A stretch of 43,062 bases of DNA from Myxococcales bacterium (GCA_019634385.1 JAHQVK010000155.1:1-43062), one strand, 5' to 3'. Positions 27,838 to 36,633 are shown, counted from the first letter of the stretch. A program made the numbers and translations. Notes: generated from the sequence alone by a model not told the origin.

Positions 27838-27951
27838 TACACCAGAAATCACTCGGGTTGAACCCAGGTTCCTGCTTCTACGCCGGGCTATGCCCCGCTG
27901 CGCGACCACTTGTTGATTCTTACAGAATCAAGTCAAGCGGTCTTCGCTATA
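27838..27951 (+). repeat. Family C element, copy 4
   Basis: It runs from TACACCAGAAATCACTCGG to CTTCGCTATA. It keeps the GGGTTGAACCC palindrome, GGGCTATGCCCCGC and TTGATTCTTACAGAATCAA. It lies about 220 bp upstream of the oxoprolinase start. The 27617-27837 stretch contains no recognised gene. Confidence 0.85.
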
Positions 27952-28122
27952 CACTGTCTACGAAGTAATATGTATCTTAGAGCCTGTCTTTAAGCCGGAC
28001 GTGCCGTCTCATCGTCCCTAATTTACCTGAATGTTCAGTAACCTACAGTTCCCCTCCTATCGGGCCCCCCTCCGTCAGCCAGCCCCGGGAAGCCTCCCTC
28101 CGAGTCTGACCCTCAGGCAAAC

Positions 28123-28309
28123 TAGGGCGTGTCTTCCAAACTTCGGCTGCGGAGATGACGCCGTAGCCCCCGTTTGTGAAGTGTAGGCCCCGGAGGGAGG
28201 GTACTTGATGTGCCGGACCGAGGGGCCCGAAAGGGGGGCGAAGCCACTGAGCCCTCACACATGTGGGAAACAAGTCAGAACGCGGTCCGGAGTTTGAAGA
28301 CACGCCCTA
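28123..28309 (+). mobile_element. Family A MITE-like element, copy A6 (187 bp), possibly nested
   Basis: TA-bounded with near-perfect ends (TAGGGCGTGTCTTCCAAAC and GTTTGAAGACACGCCCTA). It is flanked by CTAG on both sides, since the TA sits inside that tetramer. Degenerate family A-like ends lie outside it: TTAGAGCCTGTCTTTAAGC near 27977 and GCTAAAGACACGCCAT near 28338-28354. Copy A6 may therefore have inserted into an older, decayed copy. Confidence 0.85.
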
Positions 28310-28594
28310 GCTAGGTACCTAGTAATAGTTCCATGCCGACGCTAAAGACACGCCATGACTCGTCAACGCTCCCAGGCTAACTCAACGCAACAAAGGGCTT
28401 AGAGAGGCTAGGCAAGCTCCGTAACAAGCATATACGTTATACAATGACTTATCGGCACCGGTGATATCCCCTCATCAACTGGGACTCCCCATGAGAGCAG
28501 CAAACACATCGGGGCAGAAGAAACGACAACGGCCTTGCACTTACAGGAGCGGTAATAGGAATATACAGCTGCCTAAGCGGATAACAGGGCATTT
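28310..28594. other. Intergenic region upstream of the GH71/99-like gene
   Basis: 285 bp without a gene. Apart from the decayed family A end near 28338-28354, nothing recognisable is present. The promoter of the downstream gene must lie here. CAGGG eight bases before the ATG at 28595 is the likely ribosome binding site. Confidence 0.4.
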
Positions 28595-30634
28595 ATGAGG
28601 TTATTTACATCACTATCACTACCTATGCTTGCCGGAGCGGTAGTGGCGTCAAGCGGGATTACCACTTCCGTTTATGCACAAGACGTGTTGGGGCGACTGA
28701 CAGCCAGCTATCGCGGTCACTATGGTACCCCGCACGATCGAAACAGCGCATCGTGGCGTGGATGGGAAGATCCCCAGTCCCCTTCACGTATTAGCGTGGC
28801 CTTGTGGCCCGATGTCACGGAGCTTGATCCCCAGTACTTAGCCGTTCCCAGTGCCAAGCTAGTACTGAAGTACTCCCCTTCAGGACTGTTCTCTAGTGCC
28901 CAAGAAGATACAGCGGACGTCCACTTACGTTGGCTGAAACAGTACGGCATCGACGGCGTCATGATGATGCGGACGGTCGGTCAGCACACAAAGCCTAAAG
29001 AAACTCACCTTGCTCTGGCTTCATCTTCGCTCAGCGCCAAGCCGGCATTCACACAATGTGATTCACAATCGCCGCATCAGTTGCGCTTTCGTCCTTCGAA
29101 AGGTGAACCCATCAATCATAGATCTCAATTAAGTCATCACCAAAACCACGTTCTGTCACATATTTCACAGGCGGCAGAGAAACGTGGAGTCACAGTTTTT
29201 GTCATGTATGAGCTGAGTCCAGATCAGCTCCACAGAAACTCGTGGTTACCTCAGCTCAAAAAAGATCTACATAACCACCTTAAACCTCATGTTAGTGGGC
29301 CATCATGGGCCCTAGAAAACTACCGACCAGTCATTGGTATTAAGGGTATTGGTCTGCATGATCCCGGTCGTTCACCAAGTGATTATCTGGAACTGATCCG
29401 CTTTCTTCATAGTGAAGGATTCTATGTCATTGGCGGCGTAAACCCTAAATGGCAAACACAATCTCGTCTATCTCGGGTGTTTAGACGTCTTGACATGATC
29501 ATGCCTTGGACCGTCGGACAGTACAAAACACTATCGGCGCTTGATACTCGTGCTAAGCAACAATACGAGTCGGACATTCGATGGACCGCCTCTCGTAATG
29601 TCGACTACCTTCCCGTCATTTGGCCAGGGCGTTCACCAGTTATGCCCAACAGCAAAACTATATCACGGAGACGAGGGCAATTTCTGTGGCGTCAGTTCCA
29701 CCACCTGTACCGCCTTGGGTACGATACGGCTTTGGTTGCGACACTGGATGGTTATGATGACGGTACTGCTATCCTCAAGGCCGCTGCTGACTCCCTAATG
29801 ATCCCGCAGAAACAACAAGCCCGCACCGTGAGCAACGAAGGAGGATATCTATCCTCCGATTTCTATCTTAGACTCGCTGGCGAGGGCGCTCGATTGATCC
29901 GTCGTCAACGCGGCGAAAGTAGTAATGTACCCATTTTAGCCAGCGATGGCCCCATATGGTTTCGCTCCAGCTTTGAACAAGATTTGGATGCAGCCACTAC
30001 ATGGAACAACTCGCCTATCCGTAAGGCACATGTAAGTAATGCGAGGTGCGAACAAGTATTTGATGGTGAAAGCCATCTTGGATCCGGATCTATCGCGATA
30101 AGTGGCCTTGACGAGTCTACAAGCTCTTCTTACGCATACTTCAAAAGCATCAATGTGATGATTCCCGTTAACTATCGCACCCAGCTTAGCTTCTGGCTCA
30201 AAGCCGGTAACAAGCTTGGTCGTCATGTAACCATAGACCTCGTGACCACCGATGGCTCAACCCTAAGTACTAGCAACGCCCAACTAGCTAAGGGTTCGAT
30301 CGGAAAATGGCGACGTGTCCATGCACATATTGGAACATGGCTCAGAAATAAAGTGGTACGACAGATCGTGATTGGATACGATTGTACCCCTTGCAAGGGA
30401 CGCTTCGCAGCATGGATCGATGATATTGAAATTACCGATGCCCCCATAGCCACCGAGACATCAGTAGCATCCCAACCCGTCTGCAGGATTGACACCGGCA
30501 ATCAACAAACTGCAGCCTCCTCCGCAGACGACGCCGATACATCCGGATACGACGCGCCGCGAGATTCCGACTATCACAAATACGTGGTCGAACCTATTTC
30601 ATTACAAGAATATGCAAAAACTATCGAAAACTAG
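28595..30634 (+). CDS. Secreted GH71/GH99-like protein
   Basis: 679 residues with a cleavable signal peptide (hydrophobic to about residue 24, cut near VYA-Q). Residues about 35-410 resemble the GH71/GH99-like fold found in bacterial 'xylosidase' annotations: SRISVALWPDVTELDP, HLRWLKQYGIDGVMMMRTVG, GFYVIGGVNPKW, DMIMPWTVGQ, YLPVIWPG, and a closing TALVATLDGYDDGTAI. Family members usually end in a 'FDEVDEGTAI' motif; here one acidic position is Gly. From about 445 a jelly-roll-like module follows (FRSSFEQDLDAATTWNN, LSFWLKAGNKLGRHVTIDLV, FAAWIDDIEI), probably carbohydrate-binding. The likely role is binding or cleaving an external polysaccharide; the substrate is unknown. It is a single gene with its own promoter. 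Confidence 0.65.
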   Translation: MRLFTSLSLPMLAGAVVASSGITTSVYAQDVLGRLTASYRGHYGTPHDRNSASWRGWEDPQSPSRISVALWPDVTELDPQYLAVPSAKLVLKYSPSGLFSSAQEDTADVHLRWLKQYGIDGVMMMRTVGQHTKPKETHLALASSSLSAKPAFTQCDSQSPHQLRFRPSKGEPINHRSQLSHHQNHVLSHISQAAEKRGVTVFVMYELSPDQLHRNSWLPQLKKDLHNHLKPHVSGPSWALENYRPVIGIKGIGLHDPGRSPSDYLELIRFLHSEGFYVIGGVNPKWQTQSRLSRVFRRLDMIMPWTVGQYKTLSALDTRAKQQYESDIRWTASRNVDYLPVIWPGRSPVMPNSKTISRRRGQFLWRQFHHLYRLGYDTALVATLDGYDDGTAILKAAADSLMIPQKQQARTVSNEGGYLSSDFYLRLAGEGARLIRRQRGESSNVPILASDGPIWFRSSFEQDLDAATTWNNSPIRKAHVSNARCEQVFDGESHLGSGSIAISGLDESTSSSYAYFKSINVMIPVNYRTQLSFWLKAGNKLGRHVTIDLVTTDGSTLSTSNAQLAKGSIGKWRRVHAHIGTWLRNKVVRQIVIGYDCTPCKGRFAAWIDDIEITDAPIATETSVASQPVCRIDTGNQQTAASSADDADTSGYDAPRDSDYHKYVVEPISLQEYAKTIEN

Positions 30635-30848
30635 TGTCTTGCAATCGTAGTGATCGCGACCATTGGGTCCAGGTTCGTATTGAACATCGCATAGGTCCCC
30701 GCATCTCCTATAATGACCGCAGATCATGCACCTGACAACGGACCGATTGGGGCCGTAGCTGTAAGCGCTGCATCCCACGGTTCTGAGCAGCGTCTATACC
30801 ACTGGTCACTCGGCTCTTATCCCATTTGCCTCCTATGGATACATCACC

Positions 30849-31901
30849 ATGGTCGACGTACCGAACGACCCCGCAACAACTGAGTGCTTCGCGAGTACCA
30901 ACCTCAGCACCACACCGGCGTCCTTCGCTCACGCCATTGTTATTGACGTCATCCACGATGGCGATCAGCTTCAACTTCCCACACCAGTCGCCGCTCGTTC
31001 CGATGTTCGGCACGCATTCCATGCACTAAGGGCCCATGGAACACGAGACTTTGCCAATGAATTACACAACCAACTTGGTACCGGTGGGGTCGTTGCTCTT
31101 TCACTTGCGAGAATTACACTCGACCTCGATCAACTGCCCGGAATCGATATGGGAGGACGCAGCCGAGCATTGGGTACGCCAGTTGCGCCTCTTGTCTCGA
31201 TTGAGACCCGCCGGCAACTGATACATACTTATCGCGCACTACTCACTCACGTCGCGAGGGCCCGACAGGGCGCCCGACTCTGGATATCTATTCGCTCTAG
31301 AGATGAACCCTCGGATACCCTAAGGGTACGATTCATCGCCAGCCCGCCGCCTCACGCTGGTCATGATCCACTCATACCTCGTGATATTTTTTCGCAGCTA
31401 TGTAAGCCATCACTCCCGCAAGCGATCAGCCGTGCCATGGGCACTAACATCGACCCCGCGGGTCATATCCCTCCACTTCTAAGTACCTCCATGGCTGCTC
31501 GAGCGTTAACATTTGATTGGATAAAGTATCTCCAGACCCGGCTGGAAGAATATGGTCCGGCCAAGAACGAAATATGGGACGACGCCCGTAGAATATTGTG
31601 GGCCGCGCTACTAGATACCAGTGGCATTTCGGTGGAAACTCACTCTGTTAATAGCTATTTGCATCACCAATTGGAAGCGCCACCAATATACCGTGAAAAG
31701 TTCGAAGCTATGGCGGAGCGCTATGTCCAAGCTCAACGGTGGGTGGCCAGCCAATCTAACCACCTTGTAGAAGAATTTTTCCGGTGGCATGGTCGACAAC
31801 ACGGACTCGTGATAGAATTACCAGTCCCTTTTCAGTCCAGACACTCGAAACAGTGGGCCAAGCATCTGGCAGATGGCATTCATGCCGGATTCAGCTCATA
31901 G
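30849..31901 (+). CDS. Possible N-formylglutamate amidohydrolase-like protein
   Basis: 350 residues, no signal peptide or TM segment. The N-terminal part has IVIDVIHDGDQLQLP, then ALSLARITLDLDQLPG. These resemble the 'PHDG' metal-binding start and the 'ARvvvDlNR' strand of FGase (PF05013-type) proteins. The later 'HSM' metal motif is not obvious (ISIRSRDEP in its place). The C-terminal 150 residues (FDWIKYLQTRLEEYG, FEAMAERYVQAQRWV) are helical and unassigned. The family assignment is tentative. The ATG at 30849 is the first plausible start, though the frame is open to 30765 without a better one. It overlaps the convergent exonuclease III gene by 22 bases. The 214-bp upstream gap holds nothing recognised. 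Confidence 0.5.
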   Translation: MVDVPNDPATTECFASTNLSTTPASFAHAIVIDVIHDGDQLQLPTPVAARSDVRHAFHALRAHGTRDFANELHNQLGTGGVVALSLARITLDLDQLPGIDMGGRSRALGTPVAPLVSIETRRQLIHTYRALLTHVARARQGARLWISIRSRDEPSDTLRVRFIASPPPHAGHDPLIPRDIFSQLCKPSLPQAISRAMGTNIDPAGHIPPLLSTSMAARALTFDWIKYLQTRLEEYGPAKNEIWDDARRILWAALLDTSGISVETHSVNSYLHHQLEAPPIYREKFEAMAERYVQAQRWVASQSNHLVEEFFRWHGRQHGLVIELPVPFQSRHSKQWAKHLADGIHAGFSS

Positions 31902-32662
31902 TCGTAGTTAATACTTAGTGGAGCGTGATCACTAAATCGCTTGGCTCGATACACAGATGCCGACTGGACGCTATCCCGCAAATCCGGGGTAACCAGCTGG
32001 TAGTCAAGACGCCACCCAACGTTCTTCTCCCACGCAGCACCTCGATTCGACCACCACGTGTATTCTTCAGCCGCTTGATTCACCACTCGAAAAGCATCAA
32101 CCCATCCTTGCTCGTCAATAAGACGATCCAGCCATGCTCTTTCCTCTGGTAAAAAGCCCGAATTTTTCTGATTAGACCGCCAATTTTTTAAGTCAATATT
32201 CTTATGAGCAATATTCCAATCCCCAGTTACTATATAACTTCTTCCATCTCTACGCAAAGTATCCAAGTGTTCCCTCAAGTGAGCCAAGAACCGATATTTT
32301 TGAGTTTGACGCTCATCCCCTGAAGACCCCGAAGGAATATAAAGTGATATGACCGACAATGGCCCAAAATCGGCTTGAAGGTAGCGTCCTTCGTCGTTCA
32401 ACTCATTCCACCCCATGTTAGTAACCACCCGGTCTGCAGGCCGCTTTGCATAGAGAGCCACCCCACTATAGCCCTTCCGAACCGCAGGAAAAAAATAGGC
32501 TGCATACCTTCGGGGGGCACGTGCTTCATCCGGCATCTGCTCTGGCTGAGCACGAATTTCTTGGAGGCAAACCACATCTGCATCTTGACGTCGTTGCCAG
32601 TTAAAATACCCCTTTTGGGTAGCACTTCGAATACCATTGACATTGACGTTTATAACTTTCAT
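31880..32662 (-). CDS. xth: Exodeoxyribonuclease III family AP endonuclease
   Basis: 260 residues, the normal Xth length. Family motifs in order: VINVNVNGIRSA, VVCLQEIRAQPEQ (metal-binding Glu), GYSGVALYAK, SLYIPSG (catalytic Tyr region), YIVTGDWNIAHKNIDLKNW (Asp and Asn), WWSNRG..WEKNVGWRLDYQLV and the terminal SDHAPL with the catalytic Asp-His. It cleaves DNA at abasic sites and trims 3' ends in base-excision repair. The ATG chosen gives the standard MKVINVN N-terminus; the open frame continues upstream in non-family sequence. Its ATG overlaps the stop of the DUF2062 gene (ATGA), so the two are co-translated. Confidence 0.93.
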   Translation of the reverse strand: MKVINVNVNGIRSATQKGYFNWQRRQDADVVCLQEIRAQPEQMPDEARAPRRYAAYFFPAVRKGYSGVALYAKRPADRVVTNMGWNELNDEGRYLQADFGPLSVISLYIPSGSSGDERQTQKYRFLAHLREHLDTLRRDGRSYIVTGDWNIAHKNIDLKNWRSNQKNSGFLPEERAWLDRLIDEQGWVDAFRVVNQAAEEYTWWSNRGAAWEKNVGWRLDYQLVTPDLRDSVQSASVYRAKRFSDHAPLSINYDYELNPA

Positions 32663-33216
32663 CCGTTGCCCTTGGGTCGATTTACTCGCTGCCGATACAC
32701 AACCACCCCACGATAAGTCACTAGGTATCCCAACGCACCTACAAAGGCGCCAAAAACAATACTTCCTACCCAGAGTTCGAGACCGATCGACCTCAGCAAC
32801 CCGATGGCAGCATGCCAAAAATCCGGATCAAGTATGCGTTCGCCAAAGCCAGCAGCCTGAGAGTCCGGCCCTTCGATCAATCGAGCGATAGCCGCTTGGC
32901 TTTCTGGTGAGGCCTCCCAACGCCCGGTGAGCAACCATCCACCAAAACGCCAACATCCGTAATAAATGGGTACAGCTGTCAGAGGATTGGTAAACCATAC
33001 CGGCACAATTCCGCTGATCACATTAGCCCGGAGCATAGAAGCTACAGCAAAGTACAGCGGGGTTTGAACTCCCATAGTCGGAGTCGCCCCAATAAAGAAG
33101 CCGATAAAAACCCCCAGCGCAATCCGGTGAGGCGTGTCATCCAGATGCAAGATGGAGTGAGCCACAACGTAGCGGAACTTCTTCCAGAGCTTCTTCCCAC
33201 CCGTTCTTGTACTCAC
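32659..33216 (-). CDS. DUF2062 domain membrane protein
   Basis: 185 residues. The DUF2062 core is clear: DTPHRIALGVFIGFFIGATPTMGVQTPL (residues about 30-55), then membrane segments around VISGIVPVWFTNPLTAVPIYY and a C-terminal TM (LWVGSIVFGAFVGALGYLV). The family is an uncharacterised inner-membrane group often found near lipid or polysaccharide genes. A GTG start at 33216 was preferred because AGAGG lies five bases upstream; a TTG at 33237 is possible. It overlaps the exonuclease III gene by four bases downstream. Confidence 0.82.
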   Translation of the reverse strand: MSTRTGGKKLWKKFRYVVAHSILHLDDTPHRIALGVFIGFFIGATPTMGVQTPLYFAVASMLRANVISGIVPVWFTNPLTAVPIYYGCWRFGGWLLTGRWEASPESQAAIARLIEGPDSQAAGFGERILDPDFWHAAIGLLRSIGLELWVGSIVFGAFVGALGYLVTYRGVVVYRQRVNRPKGNG

Positions 33217-33440
33217 AAAAACCTCTTTGCCCTGCAATTATCCATCATGGTGGCTAAAAGCCATCCCCCAAAACCAGAATCTCCCTCCATAAGAGCTCTC
33301 CTACGGTGGTCCGAAGCGATACGACAACGGTGAAGCTTCATATATGACAACTCACGCCTAAGTTCCGCTGCTAACTCCCTAAGAAACGGCTATTCCCTAG
33401 GCCTCTTAACTGGCTCAAAGCAGTCTGCTACGAAGCAGCG

Positions 33441-34052
33441 ATGACCTTGGGTACCCTTATTCAAGAGGGAGGCTGGGCTATGGCTCCCATCTACGTATGC
33501 TCAGTGATGGCGCTCGCCATCTTCCTCCGCAAGTGGCTAGATATACGCTTGGCACGACTCAGTGATCTCGACTGGGTTGAGCCAACGCTAGCTCTTGTAC
33601 GCTCTGGGAACTATCAGCAAGCGTTGGAAATTGCTGCGCAGTCTCCCAATCCAACCGCTCGTGTAACCGAAGCTACGCTACGTATTCTTCAGCATCGTCC
33701 TGACCGGGTGGAGGCGGAGGCAAAGCGCACCGGCTCCCTGGAGCTGCAGAAATTGGAGTCTCATCTTCCGATGTTAGCCTTTATCGCCCAAGCAGCCCCC
33801 CTGTTTGGCCTCCTAGGCACAGTCTTGGGGATGGTGGAACTCTTTGTGGGACTACAAGCGTCCGGCATGCAAGATATTGATGTCGGTCGACTTTCAAGCG
33901 GTATTTGGAAAGCGCTCCTGACCACTGCCGCCGGTCTGACCGTTGCCGTTCCCACCCTAGCCGTTCATGCTTGGCTCAGCGGTCGTACCGAATATTTCCG
34001 GCTCCAGGTCGGAAATATCATTCAGCGCATCTTGAATGAAATCCCCCAATAG
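33441..34052 (+). CDS. MotA/TolQ/ExbB proton-channel family protein
   Basis: 203 residues with the family's three-TM layout: TM1 at about 10-28 (WAMAPIYVCSVMALAIFLRKW), a cytoplasmic loop, TM2 at about 112-135 (APLFGLLGTVLGMVELF) and TM3 at about 150-175 (SGIWKALLTTAAGLTVAVPTLAVH). The GLLGTVLGM and AL-TTAAGL-VAVP motifs match ExbB/TolQ, which use proton motive force with an ExbD/TolR partner to drive outer-membrane processes. No ExbD/TolR gene is adjacent, and the neighbour on the right is convergent. Its partner must be encoded elsewhere, or it acts alone. Length is slightly below typical ExbB (about 220-240). Confidence 0.88.
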   Translation: MTLGTLIQEGGWAMAPIYVCSVMALAIFLRKWLDIRLARLSDLDWVEPTLALVRSGNYQQALEIAAQSPNPTARVTEATLRILQHRPDRVEAEAKRTGSLELQKLESHLPMLAFIAQAAPLFGLLGTVLGMVELFVGLQASGMQDIDVGRLSSGIWKALLTTAAGLTVAVPTLAVHAWLSGRTEYFRLQVGNIIQRILNEIPQ

Positions 34053-34066
34053 GACTGGCGGTCCCA

Positions 34067-35215
34067 TCATGGAGCAACACAACTAGACGCTCCCATCGCA
34101 CAAGCCAGTTCCGTGAAATGATCCGCCGATGTTGCCACCGAACGCATATCCGGACTCCCAATTCGCTTCTGGTTTTCCCTAGAAAACCGGAGTCCAAGCT
34201 GAGCGCAAGTCCCCATGCTACCTTCAGCACACGCGGAACGCTCTTCCCACGGCGCCCACTTTGCCCCACGTGCTTGGTCAACAATGTTGGTTCCCAGGCT
34301 AGAGCAAGCTGAGTTAACCCCAAACAGACACTGACGAATGAAGGCATTGACGTTGGTCGATTGGGCTCCTAATCCGGGACGGTGAAGGGTCGGCCCCATA
34401 TCAACCGGTGCGAAGTACGCCCAAGCGAGGATTAACACCCCCATGAAGCTCGCCAGACGAACAAAAAATCGGTGACGATACCAAACTTTACGGGTTGGAA
34501 GTCTCAGAGTGCTTCCGCGCTCTGGGTAAGGGCGAGGTATGTGACGCTGACGCTCAGCAGCAACCTGATGAGTCATCGACGGGGCATTCACCAAAATCTC
34601 AGTGGTGGGTACAGACGATTGCTGAGGAGCTAGGCTAGGCGCAGGAGCTTCATGCGCGGCAATCATCTCCTGTGGTATCTCACGCCATGCCGGTGATGAC
34701 TTTTCTGTACTGGGTCGGCTCAATGGCCCCACACGAGATGGCCCTCGGCGCGATGCAACCACTGTCATCTGATCTTCTTTAAACCCTGAAAAAGATGGGG
34801 TCCGCGAGCCTAGAGCAGAGGCCAGAGAAGACGGCGTTCCAGAACCGATACCTTGTTGTCCCGGTTCATCATCAGTGGATATCGGCGGTGTGGGTGCGTG
34901 GCGGGCAGTGTCCGCTGAAGATTTTGGAGACCTAATCTCCTCTGGAACTTTGATAACGACAGTGTGCAGCACCGGATCGGTGGACGCGTTTGGTATTTCC
35001 AGTATTATATCTTCGCTCAGTTCCTCTTCTGAGGAAACGGCCCCGACTTCCTGAACCAATTCCGGCGCAACATGCACGCCTTCCTTCTCCAGACGCTCAA
35101 CCAAGCGTTTGCGGGCTGCTTCGGCAGCCACGCGCTCCCCCTCCGTACCAGCACCTTCCGCCAGCAACTGTAAACGCCGGAGTTTCGCTAGAACCTTTTG
35201 ATGTGACTTCGACAA
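34067..35215 (-). CDS. Hypothetical single-TM protein with Cys-rich C-terminus
   Basis: 382 residues. Residues 5-45 form a charged helical stretch (KVLAKLRRLQLLAEG...GERVAAEAARKRLVERL) that faintly resembles DUF2786. A long low-complexity Ser/Pro/Thr-rich middle follows. One TM lies near 250-265 (FFVRLASFMGVLILAWAYF). A C-terminal domain carries Cys pairs in a Sel1/Hcp-like rhythm (VNSACSSLG, GSMGTCAQLG, ACAMGASSC). The likely topology is a cytoplasmic N-terminus and a periplasmic Cys-rich domain. The start is TTG with AAAGG ten bases upstream. It follows the SUMF-fold lipoprotein gene by 95 bp on the same strand and may share its transcript. Function unknown. Confidence 0.6.
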   Translation of the reverse strand: MSKSHQKVLAKLRRLQLLAEGAGTEGERVAAEAARKRLVERLEKEGVHVAPELVQEVGAVSSEEELSEDIILEIPNASTDPVLHTVVIKVPEEIRSPKSSADTARHAPTPPISTDDEPGQQGIGSGTPSSLASALGSRTPSFSGFKEDQMTVVASRRGPSRVGPLSRPSTEKSSPAWREIPQEMIAAHEAPAPSLAPQQSSVPTTEILVNAPSMTHQVAAERQRHIPRPYPERGSTLRLPTRKVWYRHRFFVRLASFMGVLILAWAYFAPVDMGPTLHRPGLGAQSTNVNAFIRQCLFGVNSACSSLGTNIVDQARGAKWAPWEERSACAEGSMGTCAQLGLRFSRENQKRIGSPDMRSVATSADHFTELACAMGASSCVAP

Positions 35216-35310
35216 AGCCAGTAAACCTTTTCTCTGCTCGAAGCGTACGAATCAGCCCTTCAACTAAAAAAAGCTCCCGATTCGAGCATACCCAGCTCAA
35301 ACGCCAGAGA

Positions 35311-36633
35311 CTAGCGAACTGGCTTTTCTTTTGCGCATCGAAAGCCGATGTGCGCACTTTTAACGTCCGAGCGGTACTTCATCGCACGCGCAATTTTTAG
35401 TGCATTCGGGTTCGACTCACCAAAGCTTGCTCCACGAACCGTTCGAAAAGCACCGATTTGGTCCGCCACCCACTCCCGAACGTTACCTGCAAGATTAACC
35501 ACTCCGGTCGGCGATTCATCGCCACCGTATACGTCCACTGGGGCCGTCTCATCAAAGCCGTCAATATAATTTTTGAGCGTGCCCCAGTATGGGAATCGAT
35601 CTTTTGCTCGCTCATCAGCAAAATTACCCGAACCAGCTGGTGGTGGCCACGAACTACCCCAACGGTACTGTTCGCCAAGCGACACACCCGCCGCTCGACT
35701 CCACTCCTCGGATGTAGGCAAGCGTTTTCCCACAAAACGGCAGTAAGCTTCCGCCCCAGACCAACTGACACAATTCACCGGATGCCCTTCCTTACCTCTC
35801 ACTCCATAAGTACATGATCGAGCAGACTCACGGATCATCGGCGTCGCAACCGAAGGAGATTCACAACGACCTTTTTGGACACACACAGTGTAGTCCGCCA
35901 CCGATACCTCGCTACGATCCACTATGATTCTCTGTTGGGCAATGGATTCAGGCGGCGTCGATGCGAAGGCAATCGGCAAAAAAATAGCCCGCATAGGCTT
36001 ACGACACTCCGATATCGGCCCCCAATAGTCGGGTGGACATACGGAGTCTGCCGATTCTGGTCCTGCTAGATAGGCAGAAACCACATGCGTTGCATCCGAA
36101 CACTGGGCACCTTGCAATGAGGAGCGACCAATTTCCTTTGGCCCCACGAAGATCCCCGATGTCTGACTCGGATCGCGGGAGGCCCATAGCGACCAAACTT
36201 TGCCCCAACGTCTTGCTGGAAATCTGCGTAAGTCCCCTGAGGAAAAATACGCATAGTGCTCAACCGCTCGGCATTGGGGCACCACCCGCCAATGGCGGCA
36301 GCCACTCTTTGATATGTGTTGATTCACCACCACCATGTGGTCATCAACCTTCTGGAGTTCGCGACTCAGACCAGGGCTGATCGGATCGCAGGTGCTTGCT
36401 AGTTCATTTTTCGAATGATGTTTCTCATTCGAGGACAACAGCGGTTTCGTCAGCGTCTCTACTTCGGATTGAGATATAACCATTGCCTCAGAGGTTGGTG
36501 CTGGCGTCGAGCAACCAACGATGCTGGACCAGATGAGCGCTGATATCAGGGACTGAAGCAGTATTTGGAAGCCCCCCCGACAATGAACGTCCGATGGCGC
36601 GGCCCGATGGACTCGTGAACAGTTCAAACGCAT
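35311..36633 (-). CDS. Lipoprotein with formylglycine-generating-enzyme-like (SUMF1) domain
   Basis: 440 residues. The N-terminus has a long signal ending in [10 protein letters not shown], a good lipobox. The final 220 residues form an FGE-sulfatase fold: [82 protein letters not shown] and HIGFRCA. The C-terminal cysteines that make true FGE catalytic (C-x-x-x-x-C after the RGGS motif) are absent here ([11 protein letters not shown]). It is therefore probably a structural or binding variant rather than a sulfatase activator. Such domains are frequent in Myxococcota envelope proteins. It is divergent from the adhC-like gene with only 39 bp between. Confidence 0.82.
   Translation of the reverse strand: MRLNCSRVHRAAPSDVHCRGGFQILLQSLISALIWSSIVGCSTPAPTSEAMVISQSEVETLTKPLLSSNEKHHSKNELASTCDPISPGLSRELQKVDDHMVVVNQHISKSGCRHWRVVPQCRAVEHYAYFSSGDLRRFPARRWGKVWSLWASRDPSQTSGIFVGPKEIGRSSLQGAQCSDATHVVSAYLAGPESADSVCPPDYWGPISECRKPMRAIFLPIAFASTPPESIAQQRIIVDRSEVSVADYTVCVQKGRCESPSVATPMIRESARSCTYGVRGKEGHPVNCVSWSGAEAYCRFVGKRLPTSEEWSRAAGVSLGEQYRWGSSWPPPAGSGNFADERAKDRFPYWGTLKNYIDGFDETAPVDVYGGDESPTGVVNLAGNVREWVADQIGAFRTVRGASFGESNPNALKIARAMKYRSDVKSAHIGFRCAKEKPVR

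Noticed and set aside
34990-35400. 136-codon + strand frame
   Set aside because: It is antisense to the Cys-tail membrane protein and the end of the SUMF lipoprotein, with no family resemblance.
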